64,000 bases of DNA from the NCBI GenBank assembly GCA_012295275.1, contig CM022677.1, forward strand, positions 22,807,753-22,871,752. The letters run 5' to 3'. The position numbers were made by a program, and so were the translations under genes. The notes beneath the pieces are model-generated. The model had not been told where the DNA came from, did no database searches, and saw nothing but the letters and a program-made list of their open reading frames with translations. Below are positions 21,207-34,002 of this stretch, piece by piece (the stretch's first letter is position 1; the number at the start of each line of letters is the position of its first letter). Source of the stretch: Chrysomallon squamiferum (Eukaryota; Mollusca; Gastropoda; Neomphalida; Peltospiridae).

Positions 21207-24200
21207 TTAAAATTAAAATTAAAATTAAAATTAAAATTAAAATTAAAATTAAAATTAAAATTAAAATTAAAATTAAAATTAAAATTAAAATTAAAATTAA
21301 AATTAAAATTAAAATTAAAATTAAAATTAAAATTAAAATTAAAATTAAAATTAAAATTAAAATTAAAATTAAAATTAAAATTAAAAAATTAAAATTAAAA
21401 TTAAAATTAAAATTAAAATTAAAATTAAAATTAAAATTAAAAAAATTAAAATTAAAAAATTAAAATTAAAATTAAAATTAAAAATTAAAATTAAAATTAA
21501 AATTAAAATTAAAATTAAAATTAAAATTAAAATTAAAATTAAAATTAAAATTAAAATTAAAATTAAAATTAAAATTAAAATTAAAATTAAAATTAAAATT
21601 AAAATTAAAATTAAAATTAAAATTAAAATTAAAATTAAAATTAAAATTAAAATTAAAATTAAAATTAAAATTAAAATTAAAATTAAAATTTAAAATTAAA
21701 ATTAAAATTAAAATTAAAATTAAAATTAAAAAAATTAAAATTAAAATTAAAATTAAAATTAAAATTAAAATTAAAATTAAAATTAAAATTAAAATTAAAA
21801 TTAAAATTAAAATTAAAATTAAAATTAAAATTAAAATTAAAATTAAAATTAAAATTAAAATTAAAATTAAAATTAAAATTAAAATTAAAATTAAAAAAAT
21901 TAAAATTAAAATTAAAATTAAAATTAAAATTAAAATTAAAATTAAAATTAAAATTAAAATTAAAAAATTAAAATTAAAAAAATTAAAATTAAAATTAAAA
22001 TTAAAATTAAAATTAAAATTAAAATTAAAATTAAAATTAAAATTAAAATTAAAATTAAAATTAAAAAAAAATTAAAATTAAAATTAAAATTAAAATTAAA
22101 ATTAAAATTAAAATTAAAATTAAAATTAAAATTAAAATTAAAATTAAAATTAAAATTAAAATTAAAATTAAAATTAAAATTAAAATTAAAATTAAAATTA
22201 AAATTAAAATTAAAATTAAAATTAAAATTAAAATTAAAATTAAAATTAAAATTAAAATTAAAATTAAAATTAAAATTAAAATTAAAATTAAAAAAATTAA
22301 AATTAAAATTAAAATTAAAATTAAAATTAAAATTAAAATTAAAATTAAAATTAAAATTAAAATTAAAATTAAAATTAAAATTAAAATTAAAATTAAAATT
22401 AAAATTAAAATTAAAATTAAAATTAAAATTAAAATTAAAATTAAAATTAAAATTAAAATTAAAATTAAAATTAAAATTAAAATTAAAATTAAAATTAAAA
22501 TTAAAAAATTAAAATTAAAATTAAAATTAAAATTAAAAATTAAAATTAAAATTAAAATTAAAATTAAAATTAAAATTAAAATTAAAATTAAAATTAAAAT
22601 TAAAATTAAAATTAAAATTAAAATTAAAATTAAAATTAAAATTAAAATTAAAATTAAAATTAAAATTAAAATTAAAATTAAAATTAAAATTAAAATTAAA
22701 ATTAAAATTAAAATTAAAATTAAAATTAAAATTAAAATTAAAATTAAAATTAAAATTAAAATTAAAATTAAAATTAAAATTAAAAAATTAAAATTAAAAT
22801 TAAAATTAAAATTAAAATTAAAATTAAAATTAAAATTAAAATTAAAAAAATTAAAATTAAAATTAAAATTAAAATTAAAATTAAAATTAAAATTAAAATT
22901 AAAATTAAAATTAAAATTAAAATTAAAATTAAAATTAAAATTAAAATTAAAATTAAAATTAAAATTAAAATTAAAATTAAAATTAAAATTAAAATTAAAA
23001 TTAAAATTAAAATTAAAATTAAAATTAAAATTAAAATTAAAAAAATTAAAATTAAAATTAAAATTAAAATTAAAATTAAAATTAAAATTAAAATTAAAAT
23101 TAAAATTAAAATTAAAATTAAAATTAAAATTAAAATTAAAATTAAAATTAAAATTAAAATTAAAATTAAAATTAAAATTAAAAAATTAAAATTAAAATTA
23201 AAATTAAAATTAAAATTAAAATTAAAATTAAAATTAAAATTAAAATTAAAATTAAAATTAAAATTAAAATTAAAATTAAAATTAAAATTAAAATTAAAAT
23301 TAAAATTAAAATTAAAAATTAAATTAAAATTAAAATTAAAATTAAAATTAAAATTAAAATTAAAATTAAAATTAAAATTAAAATTAAAATTAAAATTAAA
23401 ATTAAAAAAATTAAAATTAAAAAAATAAAAATTAAAATTAAAATTAAAATTAAAATTAAAATTAAAATTAAAATTAAAATTAAAATTAAAATTAAAATTA
23501 AAATTAAAATTAAAATTAAAATTAAAATTAAAATTAAAATTAAAATTAAAATTAAAATTAAAATTAAAATTAAAATTAAAATTAAAATTAAAAAAATTAA
23601 AATTAAAATTAAAATTAAAATTAAAATTAAAATTAAAATTAAAATTAAAATTAAAATTAAAATTAAAATTAAAATTAAAATTAAAATTAAAATTAAAATT
23701 AAAATTAAAATTAAAATTAAAATTAAAATTAAAATTAAAATTAAAATTAAAATTAAAATTAAAATTAAAATTAAAATTAAAATTAAAATTAAAAAATTAA
23801 AATTAAAATTAAAATTAAAATTAAAATTAAAATTAAAATTAAAATTAAAATTAAAATTAAAATTAAAATTAAAATTAAAATTAAAATTAAAATTAAAATT
23901 AAAATTAAAATTAAAATTAAAATTAAAATTAAAATTAAAATTAAAATTAAAATTAAAAAATTAAAATTAAAATTAAAATTAAAATTAAAAAAATTAAAAT
24001 TAAAATTAAAATTAAAATTAAAATTAAAAAAATTAAAATTAAAATTAAAATTAAAATTAAAATTAAAATTAAAATTAAAATTAAAATTAAAATTAAAATT
24101 AAAAAAATTAAAATTAAAATTAAAATTAAAATTAAAATTAAAATTAAAATTAAAATTAAAATTAAAATTAAAATTAAAATTAAAATTAAAATTAAAATTA

Positions 24201-26300
24201 AAATTAAAATTAAAATTAAAATTAAAATTAAAATTAAAATTAAAATTAAAATTAAAATTAAAATTAAAATTAAAATTAAAATTAAAATTAAAATTAAAAT
24301 TAAAATTAAAATTAAAATTAAAATTAAAATTAAAATTAAAATTAAAATTAAAATTAAAATTAAAATTAAAATTAAAATTAAAATTAAAATTAAAATTAAA
24401 ATTAAAAAAATAAAATTAAAATTAAAATTAAAATTAAAATTAAAATTAAAATTAAAATTAAAATTAAAATTAAAATTAAAATTAAAATTAAAATTAAAAT
24501 TAAAATTAAAATTAAAATTAAAATTAAAATTAAAATTAAAATTAAAATTAAAATTAAAAAAAATTAAAATTTAAATTAAAAATTAAAATTAAAATTAAAA
24601 TTAAAATTAAAATTAAAATTAAAATTAAAATTAAAATTAAAATTAAAAAAAATTAAAATTAAAATTAAAATTAAAAAAATTAAAATTAAAATTAAAATTA
24701 AAATTAAAATTAAAATTAAAATTAAAATTAAAATTAAAATTAAAATTAAAATTAAAAAAATTAAAATTAAAATTAAAATTAAAATTAAAATTAAAAATTA
24801 AAATTAAAATTAAAATTAAAATTAAAATTAAAATTAAAATTAAAATTAAAAAAAATTAAAATTAAAATTAAAATTAAAATTAAAATTAAAATTAAAATTA
24901 AAATTAAAATTAAAATTAAAATTAAAATTAAAATTAAAATTAAAATTAAAATTAAAATTAAAATTAAAATTAAAATTAAAATTAAAATTAAAATTAAAAT
25001 TAAAAAATAAAAATTAAAATTAAAAAAAATTAAAAAATTAAAATTTAAAAAATTAAAATTAAAATTAAAATTAAAATTAAAATTAAAATTAAAATTAAAA
25101 TTAAAATTAAAATTAAAATTAAAATTAAAATTAAAATTAAAATTAAAATTAAAATTAAAATTAAAATTAAAATTAAAATTAAAATTAAAATTAAAATTAA
25201 AATTAAAATTAAAATTAAAATTAAAATTAAAATTAAAATTAAAATTAAAATTAAAATTAAAATTAAAATTAAAAATTAAAATTAAAATTAAAATTAAAAT
25301 TAAAATTAAAATTAAAAAATTAAAATTAAAATTAAAATTAAAATTAAAATTAAAATTAAAATTAAAATTAAAATTAAAATTAAAATTAAATTTAAAATTA
25401 AAATTAAAATTAAAATTAAAATTAAAATTAAAATTAAAATTAAAATTAAAATTAAAATTAAAATTAAAATTAAAATTAAAATTAAAATTAAAATTAAAAT
25501 TAAAATTAAAATTAAAAATTAAAATTAAAATTAAAATTAAAATTAAAATTAAAATTAAAATTAAAATTAAAATTAAAATTAAAATTAAAATTAAAAAAAA
25601 ATTAAAATTAAAATTAAAATTAAAATTAAAATTAAAATTAAAATTAAAATTAAAATTAAAATTAAAATTAAAATTAAAATTAAAAAAATTAAAATTAAAA
25701 TTAAAATTAAAATTAAAATTAAAATTAAAATTAAAATTAAAATTAAAATTAAAATTAAAATTAAAATTAAAATTAAAATTAAAATTAAAATTAAAATTAA
25801 AATTAAAATTAAAATTAAAATTAAAATTAAAATTAAAATTAAAATTAAAATTAAAATTAAAATTAAAATTAAAATTAAAATTAAAATTAAAATTAAAATT
25901 AAAATTAAAATTAAAATTAAAATTAAAATTAAAATTAAAATTAAAATTAAAATTAAAATTAAAATTAAAATTAAAATTAAAATTAAAATTAAAAAATTAA
26001 AAATTAAAATTAAAATTAAAATTAAAATTAAAAAATTAAAATTAAAATTAAAATTAAAATTAAAATTAAATTAAAATTAAAATTAAAATTAAAATTAAAA
26101 TTAAAATTAAAATTAAAATTAAAATTAAAATTAAAATTAAAATTAAAATTAAAATTAAAATTAAAATTAAAATTAAAATTAAAATTAAAATTAAAATTAA
26201 AATTAAAATTAAAATTAAAAAAATTAAAATTAAAATTAAAATTAAAATTAAAATTTAAAATTAAAATTAAAATTAAAATTAAAATTAAAATTAAAAATTA
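21207..26300 (+). repeat. (TTAAAA)n array, probably miscalled telomere
   Basis: About 5.1 kb of nearly pure TTAAAA, with occasional runs of 5-9 A. The unit equals TTAGGG with every G read as A and continues in phase from the telomere. Nanopore basecallers are known to turn (TTAGGG)n into (TTAAAA)n, so I read this as telomere with wrong bases. A true AT satellite is possible but less likely. Confidence 0.85.
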
Positions 26301-26500
26301 NNNNNNNNNNNNNNNNNNNNNNNNNNNNNNNNNNNNNNNNNNNNNNNNNNNNNNNNNNNNNNNNNNNNNNNNNNNNNNNNNNNNNNNNNNNNNNNNNNNN
26401 NNNNNNNNNNNNNNNNNNNNNNNNNNNNNNNNNNNNNNNNNNNNNNNNNNNNNNNNNNNNNNNNNNNNNNNNNNNNNNNNNNNNNNNNNNNNNNNNNNNN
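26301..26500. other. Assembly gap of exactly 200 N
   Basis: 200 unknown bases, a round number typical of a scaffolding join of unknown size. Confidence 0.98.
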
Positions 26501-27361
26501 AACCCCAGAATTTCTTATAAATTTGCCAGTTGAGCCTGTGGTATCCAGTTCTTAATCCGAAAATGATGACTGTTAGTGATGTCATCAGTTTGTTTGTGAG
26601 GCATATTTTAAATGGGATTTCATCTCTTTGTATGTCACCCAGCTGTTAACCAGTGATATTCCTGCCTGTCCATACAGTAATTACGGACAAACCTAATTAT
26701 TCTGTTTTTATCCTTTTGCAATAACATTCACATACTGAATTAAGATAAGATAATATCTTAATTTTTCATCATCATAAGTTAACTGTTAGTATTGTATTGA
26801 AACCAAAAACAATTATAAAGAAAGTACTTGATGTGTACGTAATTTAGTATTAAAACCAACAGATTAAGACCGAATGAATTTAAAATTAATTTCTTAAATT
26901 TTAAATGTAATTTTGTGTTATCATTGTTTGTTTGCATGCTTATTTTTACAACAATTGCTGTCAATCAACGATAGATTTGCATTTCAAGTGTTGACAAATT
27001 AGCTTGAAAAGTCAGGCAAAGTGTATATTGCCTGAAATACTTAGATTCTATGGAGATGCACTGTTCGGGTGCAATTAGCGGCCATATTGAACAAACACTT
27101 AACAAAAAAGTAATTAATTACCTTAATCAAGATCGCTCTAGTGACTGTTACTTCCTTTTGCAAACAACAATGATCTACACTGTGACGTAGACGCACGCGC
27201 GTCAAAACGACTTGACCTTGAGTTAAAAGAAACGAGGGGTTGTCTCATAATTGCGTAAACGTATGCGAAAACCAAGTTCATTTAAACTATGATTATTCAA
27301 AATCATTTAAAATATGATTATTGTTATTATTTTGATTCAAAAGTATTTTAACATTATCTAT

Positions 27362-27364
<3 letters not shown>
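26501..27364. other. Start of the right-hand contig, no gene seen
   Basis: There is no CCCTAA or TTAGGG on this side. The segment at 27000-27260 is repeat-free with a few CpGs (ACGCACGCGCG near 27190), but no coding frame is supported. Confidence 0.6.

Positions 27365-27440
<76 letters not shown>
27365..27440. repeat. (TC)n microsatellite
   Basis: About 38 TC units. Confidence 0.97.
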
Positions 27441-27444
<4 letters not shown>

Positions 27445-27659
27445 AACCCAATTCAACTTACCCATAACGTAATGTATATATTTTTTCTTACTTTTTTAAG
27501 TTACTTAAAATATTTTTGAAACTTTCACAATGATGCAACTGCTATTAATATTTTTATTTTTATTTTACTGATTTATTTATTTATTTATTTTTTTATAATC
27601 ATAATGTAAGAAATAAATTACCGATAATAATAATAATAATAATAATAATAATTTTTTCA

Positions 27660-27870
27660 TTTTTTCCATCCATTGCACCTTGTGTAGAGTACATTAGACT
27701 GTGGTACGTACTGCCATGTCAGTGAGTCCATTTGTTCCATCCAATGCACTCTGTCTAGTATATTAGATAATGTGGTATGTACTGCCCTGTGAGTGAGTCG
27801 GTTTCTTCCAACTGAGGCACTGTGTCTGCTATATTAAAACCTGTGGTATGTGCTAACGTGTCAATGGCAA
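27660..27870. repeat. Three diverged tandem units of about 72 bp
   Basis: Three successive blocks share CCATCCA-TGCAC, TATTAGA-TGTGGTA and TACTGCC-TGTGAGTGAGTC-like words. They are much more diverged than the other minisatellites. Confidence 0.7.
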
Positions 27871-28057
27871 CGTCGTAATAATAACATTAAAAGTAGAAAT
27901 AATAAAAATAACCAGATGATTTTAAAAAAGAAGAAACATCTTGTGTTGTCATTGGAGTTTAAATTATGAAAACTATTAGCCATACACTCCTTTCTGAAGT
28001 TTTATCCCCTACATTAAAATGGCACATCTACATTAAAAATAATGTATCTCCCTCTCT

Positions 28058-28059
<2 letters not shown>

Positions 28060-28105
<46 letters not shown>
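28060..28105. repeat. (CA)n microsatellite
   Basis: About 22 CA units. A second CA run is at about 28384-28420. Confidence 0.95.
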
Positions 28106-28108
<3 letters not shown>

Positions 28109-28179
28109 GACCTATAACCATACATATAATAATAATAGTAATATAAATTGAATAATGTAAAACCAACCTTTGCTCATAC

Positions 28180-28381
28180 AGATGAAAGGGTATGTGTCTT
28201 TGCATGTAAAGTCAAACTGATATCCTCTATTGCGGACATAAGCAAAACTAGGTGGACAACACTGGCTTCAGATTTATCATTTTTACTTGCCCAGTAGGCA
28301 TGGCAACTGCCCTCCATGTTATGAGCTTCTGTCTTTTTTCCTTGCATTTGTCTATTAAATAAGAAGAAAGAAAAAAGTAAT

Positions 28382-28422
<41 letters not shown>

Positions 28423-28523
28423 AACACACATTTAACACATTTATGAAGGACAAGGAACATTAGCTGAACAAGACTTGGTAATTCTGTTATTACTGGTGAT
28501 TTGGTTCCACATCTGCCCACTGC
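28180..28523 (-). CDS. Two candidate exons of an LRR-like protein (partial)
   Basis: On the minus strand the first exon is 28523-28426 (acceptor GTGTAG, start phase 0, end phase 2). The second is 28351-28180 (acceptor TTTAATAG, donor GTATGAG, end phase 0). The phases agree if the first donor is the GT at 28424-28425. The translation holds leucine-repeat-like spacing: ITELPSLVQLMFLVLHKC in the first, SVVHLVLLMSAIEDISLTLH in the second. The style resembles the exons at 33-38 kb, so this may be a second gene of the same type. The intron is only 74 bp and is largely a CA repeat. No start, stop or family was identified. Confidence 0.4.
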
Positions 28524-29734
28524 CTACACTTGTCACTAAACAAAGGCCAATCTGTTTATAATCGGTCCATGATGCCCATATTTAGCTCTGTTTGTATCTG
28601 TGGAGATTAATAAGCCTTTCTTATTCTCAAGAATATGCTTTTGTTTTATTTTGTTCAGCTTCAGACTGAGGACCACAACCTCCACCATCCAGTACATCAT
28701 TGTTACATTGTACACCAAGACGTTAAGAACAATACTGGAACGACGGCAATGACGGCCTCATTAATAGAAAGAGCAATGATATTTTTTAACGTAGGATGTG
28801 GACACGAATTGCCATACTTAATGAAAGGGAAAAGAATACTTTTTATTTTTTTCAGAGCAGATGTTTTTAGATGTATTGGTAAATTCCTGGACAATAATAA
28901 GCAACTTATTCTAGTGTGAGTTGTAAGCTTTGTGGTTTTATTTGGTGCATTAATATAAATTATAACAAGAAAGAAAAAGTAGGTAAAAAATAATAACAAC
29001 ACCGTTTATTTGAAGTTTACGGTGAACGATTGGCTAATAATAAAAACAAAAAATAATAAAATAAATAAATAAAAGAAGAACCACATCGATTTATAATTAG
29101 TACGTATATTTTAATAAATTATTTTATTTTAATTGTTTTGAACGTTAATTTAATATCTTTTTTTTTATTTATTTATTTATTTATTTTTTTTTTAGTATCT
29201 TATTTGCGAAAAAATGCGGGATGATTTCGGTCTTTGCGGATTTACTTTCTTGTTGGATGTTCGAAGAATATAATACAGAATTGGGATAATCGCATTATCA
29301 TGCAACAAAAAAGTTGCTTAATGTGTTTCATTTTCTGAAGGAGACAGGTATTACTATTTATTATTATAGTTGTTAATGTGTTTTGATATTTTTCGATTTA
29401 TTTAATTATAATTTAAAAGTCATACACGGGATGGCAGCCATCTTATTTTGGAATAATATTTATTTATTTATTTTCATTTTTTTTGTGTGTGTGTGTGCAA
29501 ATAACGACACTCGATTAGTAATAAAATTCACCAGTGGTTGTACTAATGTGAACAGCATAAACAACGTCATATAAATAAGAAATCATGTTTAGTCTTTAAT
29601 TTTGTTTTACCAATCATATATGATATATCGAGGGCAAATTTTGTGTGACCAGTAATTAAAGTTGTCTTAAAATAAATTGACTTGTGTAGCACACATCACA
29701 GGACAACTATGTGTCGACTGTTAAAGGATTTATT

Positions 29735-29774
<40 letters not shown>

Positions 29775-30090
29775 TTTTGAAATAAACTAATAAAACTATT
29801 TTTAAAATATGCTAATTTTGTTTCACATGTTGTTTTCTGTCAGTTTTTTTATGATTTTTCTTTTTAAATTCATGTTAAATTCATGCTCTATACATTATTA
29901 AACATATTTAATTGATTTTTTAAAACATATTAAAGGTTATAATGGGTGGGGCCATAAATGGTTTCATTATTTAAGCTAAATACCTGTATAGCTCAGTGTT
30001 AACACTAAAAACAAATAAAGATAAATACAAATTTATTTGTTATAATAATATTTAACACACACACACACACACACCAAAAATTTGTTATCC
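28524..30090. other. Intergenic or intronic AT-rich sequence
   Basis: No gene seen. It holds short ATTT and GTGT tracts and an (ATT)n run at about 29745-29775. Confidence 0.5.
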
Positions 30091-30215
30091 TCAGTGGACA
30101 TCACTCTCATGAACGCTGCCTTCCTGAGTCTCGTCTTGTTCTGCAGCAGCTACAGCCTCTGTTTTCTTTATCTTTACATCCAGCTTCATTCTCAGAGTGG
30201 CATAAAGGTTTATTC
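30091..30215 (-). CDS. Possible last exon of an unknown gene
   Basis: An open frame on the minus strand ends at the stop at 30091-30093. It encodes a Lys- then Glu/Asp-rich tail (MKLDVKIKKTEAVAAAEQDE and onward). Its composition is unlike the flanking AT-rich noise, which is the only reason for the call. A good acceptor is not obvious; the AG before 30196 is one choice. Confidence 0.25.
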
Positions 30216-30244
30216 ATATGATATCTGCTTGGTTTTATATAATA

Positions 30245-30385
30245 TTATCAACTAGTTGAATAGTTCTTATTTAAACTTGTCATTCGATAGTAAACATGGA
30301 GTAAAACATATTGAAAGCAGATGCAAAGTGCCTCGCGAGGTCTCGATTTCGTCATCAGTTTTACAGTCTACCATGTAAAACCACT
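30245..30385 (-). repeat. Diverged dispersed repeat, inverted relative to 41865
   Basis: Its reverse complement shares ACATGGTAGACT, GTAAAACT-ATGAC, GAGACCT, CACTTTGCATCTGCT and AATAAGAACTATTCA, in order, with 41865-42000. Two small indels separate the copies. Confidence 0.6.
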
Positions 30386-31740
30386 TTCCAGGCAAAGACA
30401 ATCTCTTTTTTTTTTTTTTTTTTTTTAAAACAACAAAAAATGCAGGAAAAGGTGATGATTTTGAAACGAATATAAAATATTATTTTTGCTGATTCTACAT
30501 TTTGCCATATAAACTGCACTGCAGGATAAGATTAATATTTCTTTTATTTTCTTTTATTTTATTTTTAATCACTCACTGGTGGATGAATATTACCATAATG
30601 TGGACACGTTACTCTGCTAAAACTCCATAGCGGACAGATCTGAGTACGTTGTTGTAAAACAGTACTTGAAACCATTTATAATTTTTTATTTTAATATTTA
30701 TTTCCATATTCAATGCATTAGAGGTGGTATAAAAAAATTAGATAAAAATTAGTTATTTAACTAAAATGCCTCACATTTTTCATAGGCTCACATTTTTTGA
30801 TAACGAATTCTTTTCAATTTACAGGTGGAAACTGTCTAGTCCATGTCAGATTTTGTATTTCTTTTAAACACTTGGTCAAAAACAAAGTATTTCAGATCTC
30901 ACTCTCTCCCTTACAGTACAAGGCAGGTCAGTGCTGAAGATTCAGAGGAGAATTCACAATTTTATAGATTTCAGCTTTGAGAAATATTAGTGGTATTGTA
31001 TTATTATTATTATTACATTTTCATGTTATGTTTGTATTGCTTAACTTTAAAATATTTTGATCTAATCAATGCATTAGAAAATCTTTCATAAAAAAATATT
31101 TTCACTTATCTTTATGAATTTAGATTATAAAAAACACATTTTTTGAATTGACCAGAATTTTAAATTTACAGTTTGTATTGATCCTGTTTTTTTAGAGATC
31201 TAAATTTATATTTAAATTATTTGTTATTATTAAACCCTATTATAATAAGACTGATGATGTTTATTTATAATAATTTCTTTCAAACATTACAAACACAATG
31301 GAAAAATACTTATTATTCTATTAAATTTTATTATTGTATCTACAGGAAAGACATTATTCTGGAATCAGCTTAAGTTACAAGAATATGGAGAAGACTATAA
31401 AGGTTGCTTCAAACAGTTGAGATATCTACTGATATAGACCAAGTTTCCAGACAGAGAAGTTGTTGACAGTATATGTCAGTGTTGATTGATTGTTCTCCAG
31501 TAGTTAACAGTGGATGATTCTTGATTATTATGGAAAAAAAACTTCCACTATAATGACTAAGGACACTGCAAAAACTCTGTGTGTTTCTACATTACAAATT
31601 ATAGAGTGAAATGAAAAGATATGGAGCAATGATATTTACAGATAGACAACAAGCAGGTTCCAGCTTAAAGTTGTTTTCATAAAGAATATTCAAAGTTAAC
31701 TTGAGAGCTACCATTTGAAGAAATTGAAAGATGATTGACA
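30386..31740. other. AT-rich sequence with possible plus-strand acceptors
   Basis: Pyrimidine tracts ending in TTACAG at about 30932 and TCTACAG at about 31346 look like acceptors. The frame after the second (GKTLFWNQLKLQEYGEDYKG and onward) stays open for about 30 codons. No gene can be assembled from them. Confidence 0.3.
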
Positions 31741-31856
31741 GAGATAGTATATGTGTGAGTATGTTTGTGAGTGTATCGGCAATAGTGATAATTGCTACTC
31801 TGAAAATGGTGTCTGTGTGTGTGTATCACCAATAGTGATAACTGCTATTTTGATAA

Positions 31857-31903
<47 letters not shown>

Positions 31904-32770
31904 AGAAATAGTCATAATAGTGTCTCTGTTTCAGCACAAGTGATAATTACTACTCTGATAATAGTGTATGTGTGTGTGTGTATCTGTTTGAGTGTATCGG
32001 CAATAGTGATACTTGCTACTCTGATAGGTTGTGTGTATGTGTGTATCAGCAATAGTTACAATTGCTAACTGATAACAGTATGTGTGTCATAATTGCTACT
32101 CTGATAATAGTTTGTGTGTCAGTGTAACTACTGTTGTAATTGTGTGTGATCACCAGTAGTGATAACTGCTACTCTGATAATACTGTCTGTGTGTGAGTGG
32201 TATCAGCAATAGTGTTAATCTGATAATAGTATGTGCATGTGAGTGTATCAGCAATGGTGATAATTGCTTCTCTGATAATAGTATTAGTATGTGTATGAGT
32301 GTATCAGCAATATTGGTAATTGCTTCTCTGATAATAGCATGTGTGTTTGTGTGTATGTTTCTGTGTGTGTATTAGCAATAGAGTTTACTACTCTGATAAT
32401 AATGTGTATTTGTCTGTGTGTATCAGCAGTAGTGACTATTGCTACACAGCAATAGTGTGTGTATGTGTGTGAGTGTATCAGCCATACTGATAACTGCTAC
32501 TCTGATAATAGTATATGTGTGTGTGTGTGTGTCTGTGTCAGCAATATTGAAAATTGCGACTGATAATATGTATGTATGAGTGAGTGTATGAGCAATACTG
32601 ATAACTGCTAGTCTGATAATAGTGTGTGTGTGTCAGTGTGATAATAGTATGTGTGTGTATTTGTGAGTATATCAGATATAGTTATAACTGCTTTTCTGTT
32701 CATATTGTGTGTATATCAGCAATACTGATAACTGCCTCTCTGATAATAGTATGTATGTGTGTGAGTGTGT
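31741..32770. repeat. Degenerate minisatellite with GT core, about 45-60 bp unit
   Basis: Repeating CTGATAATAGT(GTGTGT), GTATCAGCAATAGTGATAA and CTGCTACT blocks, with variable GT length. The Cys/Val-rich frames are artefacts. Confidence 0.9.
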
Positions 32771-33020
32771 CAGCAGTAGTTAGTAGTAGTGATAGTAGTA
32801 GTAGTAGCAGCAGTAGCAGTAGTAATTTTAGTAGCAGTAGTAGTAGTAGGAGAGGAGGAGGAGCAGCAGTAGCAGTTGTAACAGAAACAGAAACAACAGT
32901 AGTATTGGTAGTAGTAGTTGTAGTAGTAATAATATCAATAATACATTACAATAAGACTAATAAATATAGCAATATTAATAATAATTGTAATAAGACAAAT
33001 AAAATAATAATAATAATAAA
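32771..33020. repeat. (AGT/AGC)n and (AAT)n triplet tract
   Basis: AGT/AGC/AGG triplets pass into AAT/AAG triplets. It lies just downstream of the LRR-like gene's stop codon. Confidence 0.9.
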
Positions 33021-33141
33021 AATAATAATAAGATATTACATTATATTAACAATGAAAAAGGACAGTATCATAATAATACAAAATAAGATTACTAACAATC
33101 AAATTCACAGAATTCAAAAAGAAGGAGAAAAGAATATGTAA

Positions 33142-33465
33142 CTATAATATCTTGCAGTCTGCCTCCATGTCAAAGAGAGGTTCTGGTTTCTGAATACTTG
33201 CATTGCCAGACAGGTTGAATGCATACACAGCCCTTGCACAATGATCAGCTAGCTGGAGTGAAAGTGTGATTTTAACAACTGTTTATATGTGAGAAGAAAT
33301 ATATTGTTCTTTACATTAAAAACAAAGGAAAGTTTTAGAAATTAATGTAAAAGTTGAAATTAAAACTGGATGCAAAATTTGAGATATATATGTTAAGTAA
33401 TGAGAAATGTTATTTCATGTTACTCATTTCTTATTTATTAATTTCCCTTGCTCCTCTCTCTTTCT

Positions 33466-33535
<70 letters not shown>

Positions 33536-33909
33536 CACTACATTAATAACTATTTTCTTGTTCTTTTATTTGTAAATAGATACATAGACTGTATTGAAAC
33601 AAAATACATTTGTAAGTATGTGTATGTATTTGTAAAGAAAATAAAGTTAATAAAAATAATGTAGTTATAGTAATAATTTTTAAAATTATTTATCCAAAAA
33701 TTACAACCCACAAATAAAAAACAAAAATCTTCATACACAGAATACAGCACATACATATACTTTGTTTATTACCTGAAGCCAGGTAGGTACTTCTCCATCT
33801 TTCTTAGCCTCAGTGATAGTGTTCAATTCATCAACAGACAGAATACACTCCTTAGAGTCTAGAAATTTAAAATACTTTCATCACGTTCTGTTCTCTTCTA
33901 TATTATTAT

Positions 33910-34002
<93 letters not shown>

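Noticed and set aside
21207-26300. (TTAAAA)n as a new telomere variant or novel satellite
   Set aside because: The known basecaller error gives exactly this sequence in exactly this context. A novel repeat should be claimed only after accurate reads confirm it.
28635-28919. A 94-residue plus-strand frame
   Set aside because: It has AT-rich composition, no motif and no splice or promoter support, and the region is open on both strands.
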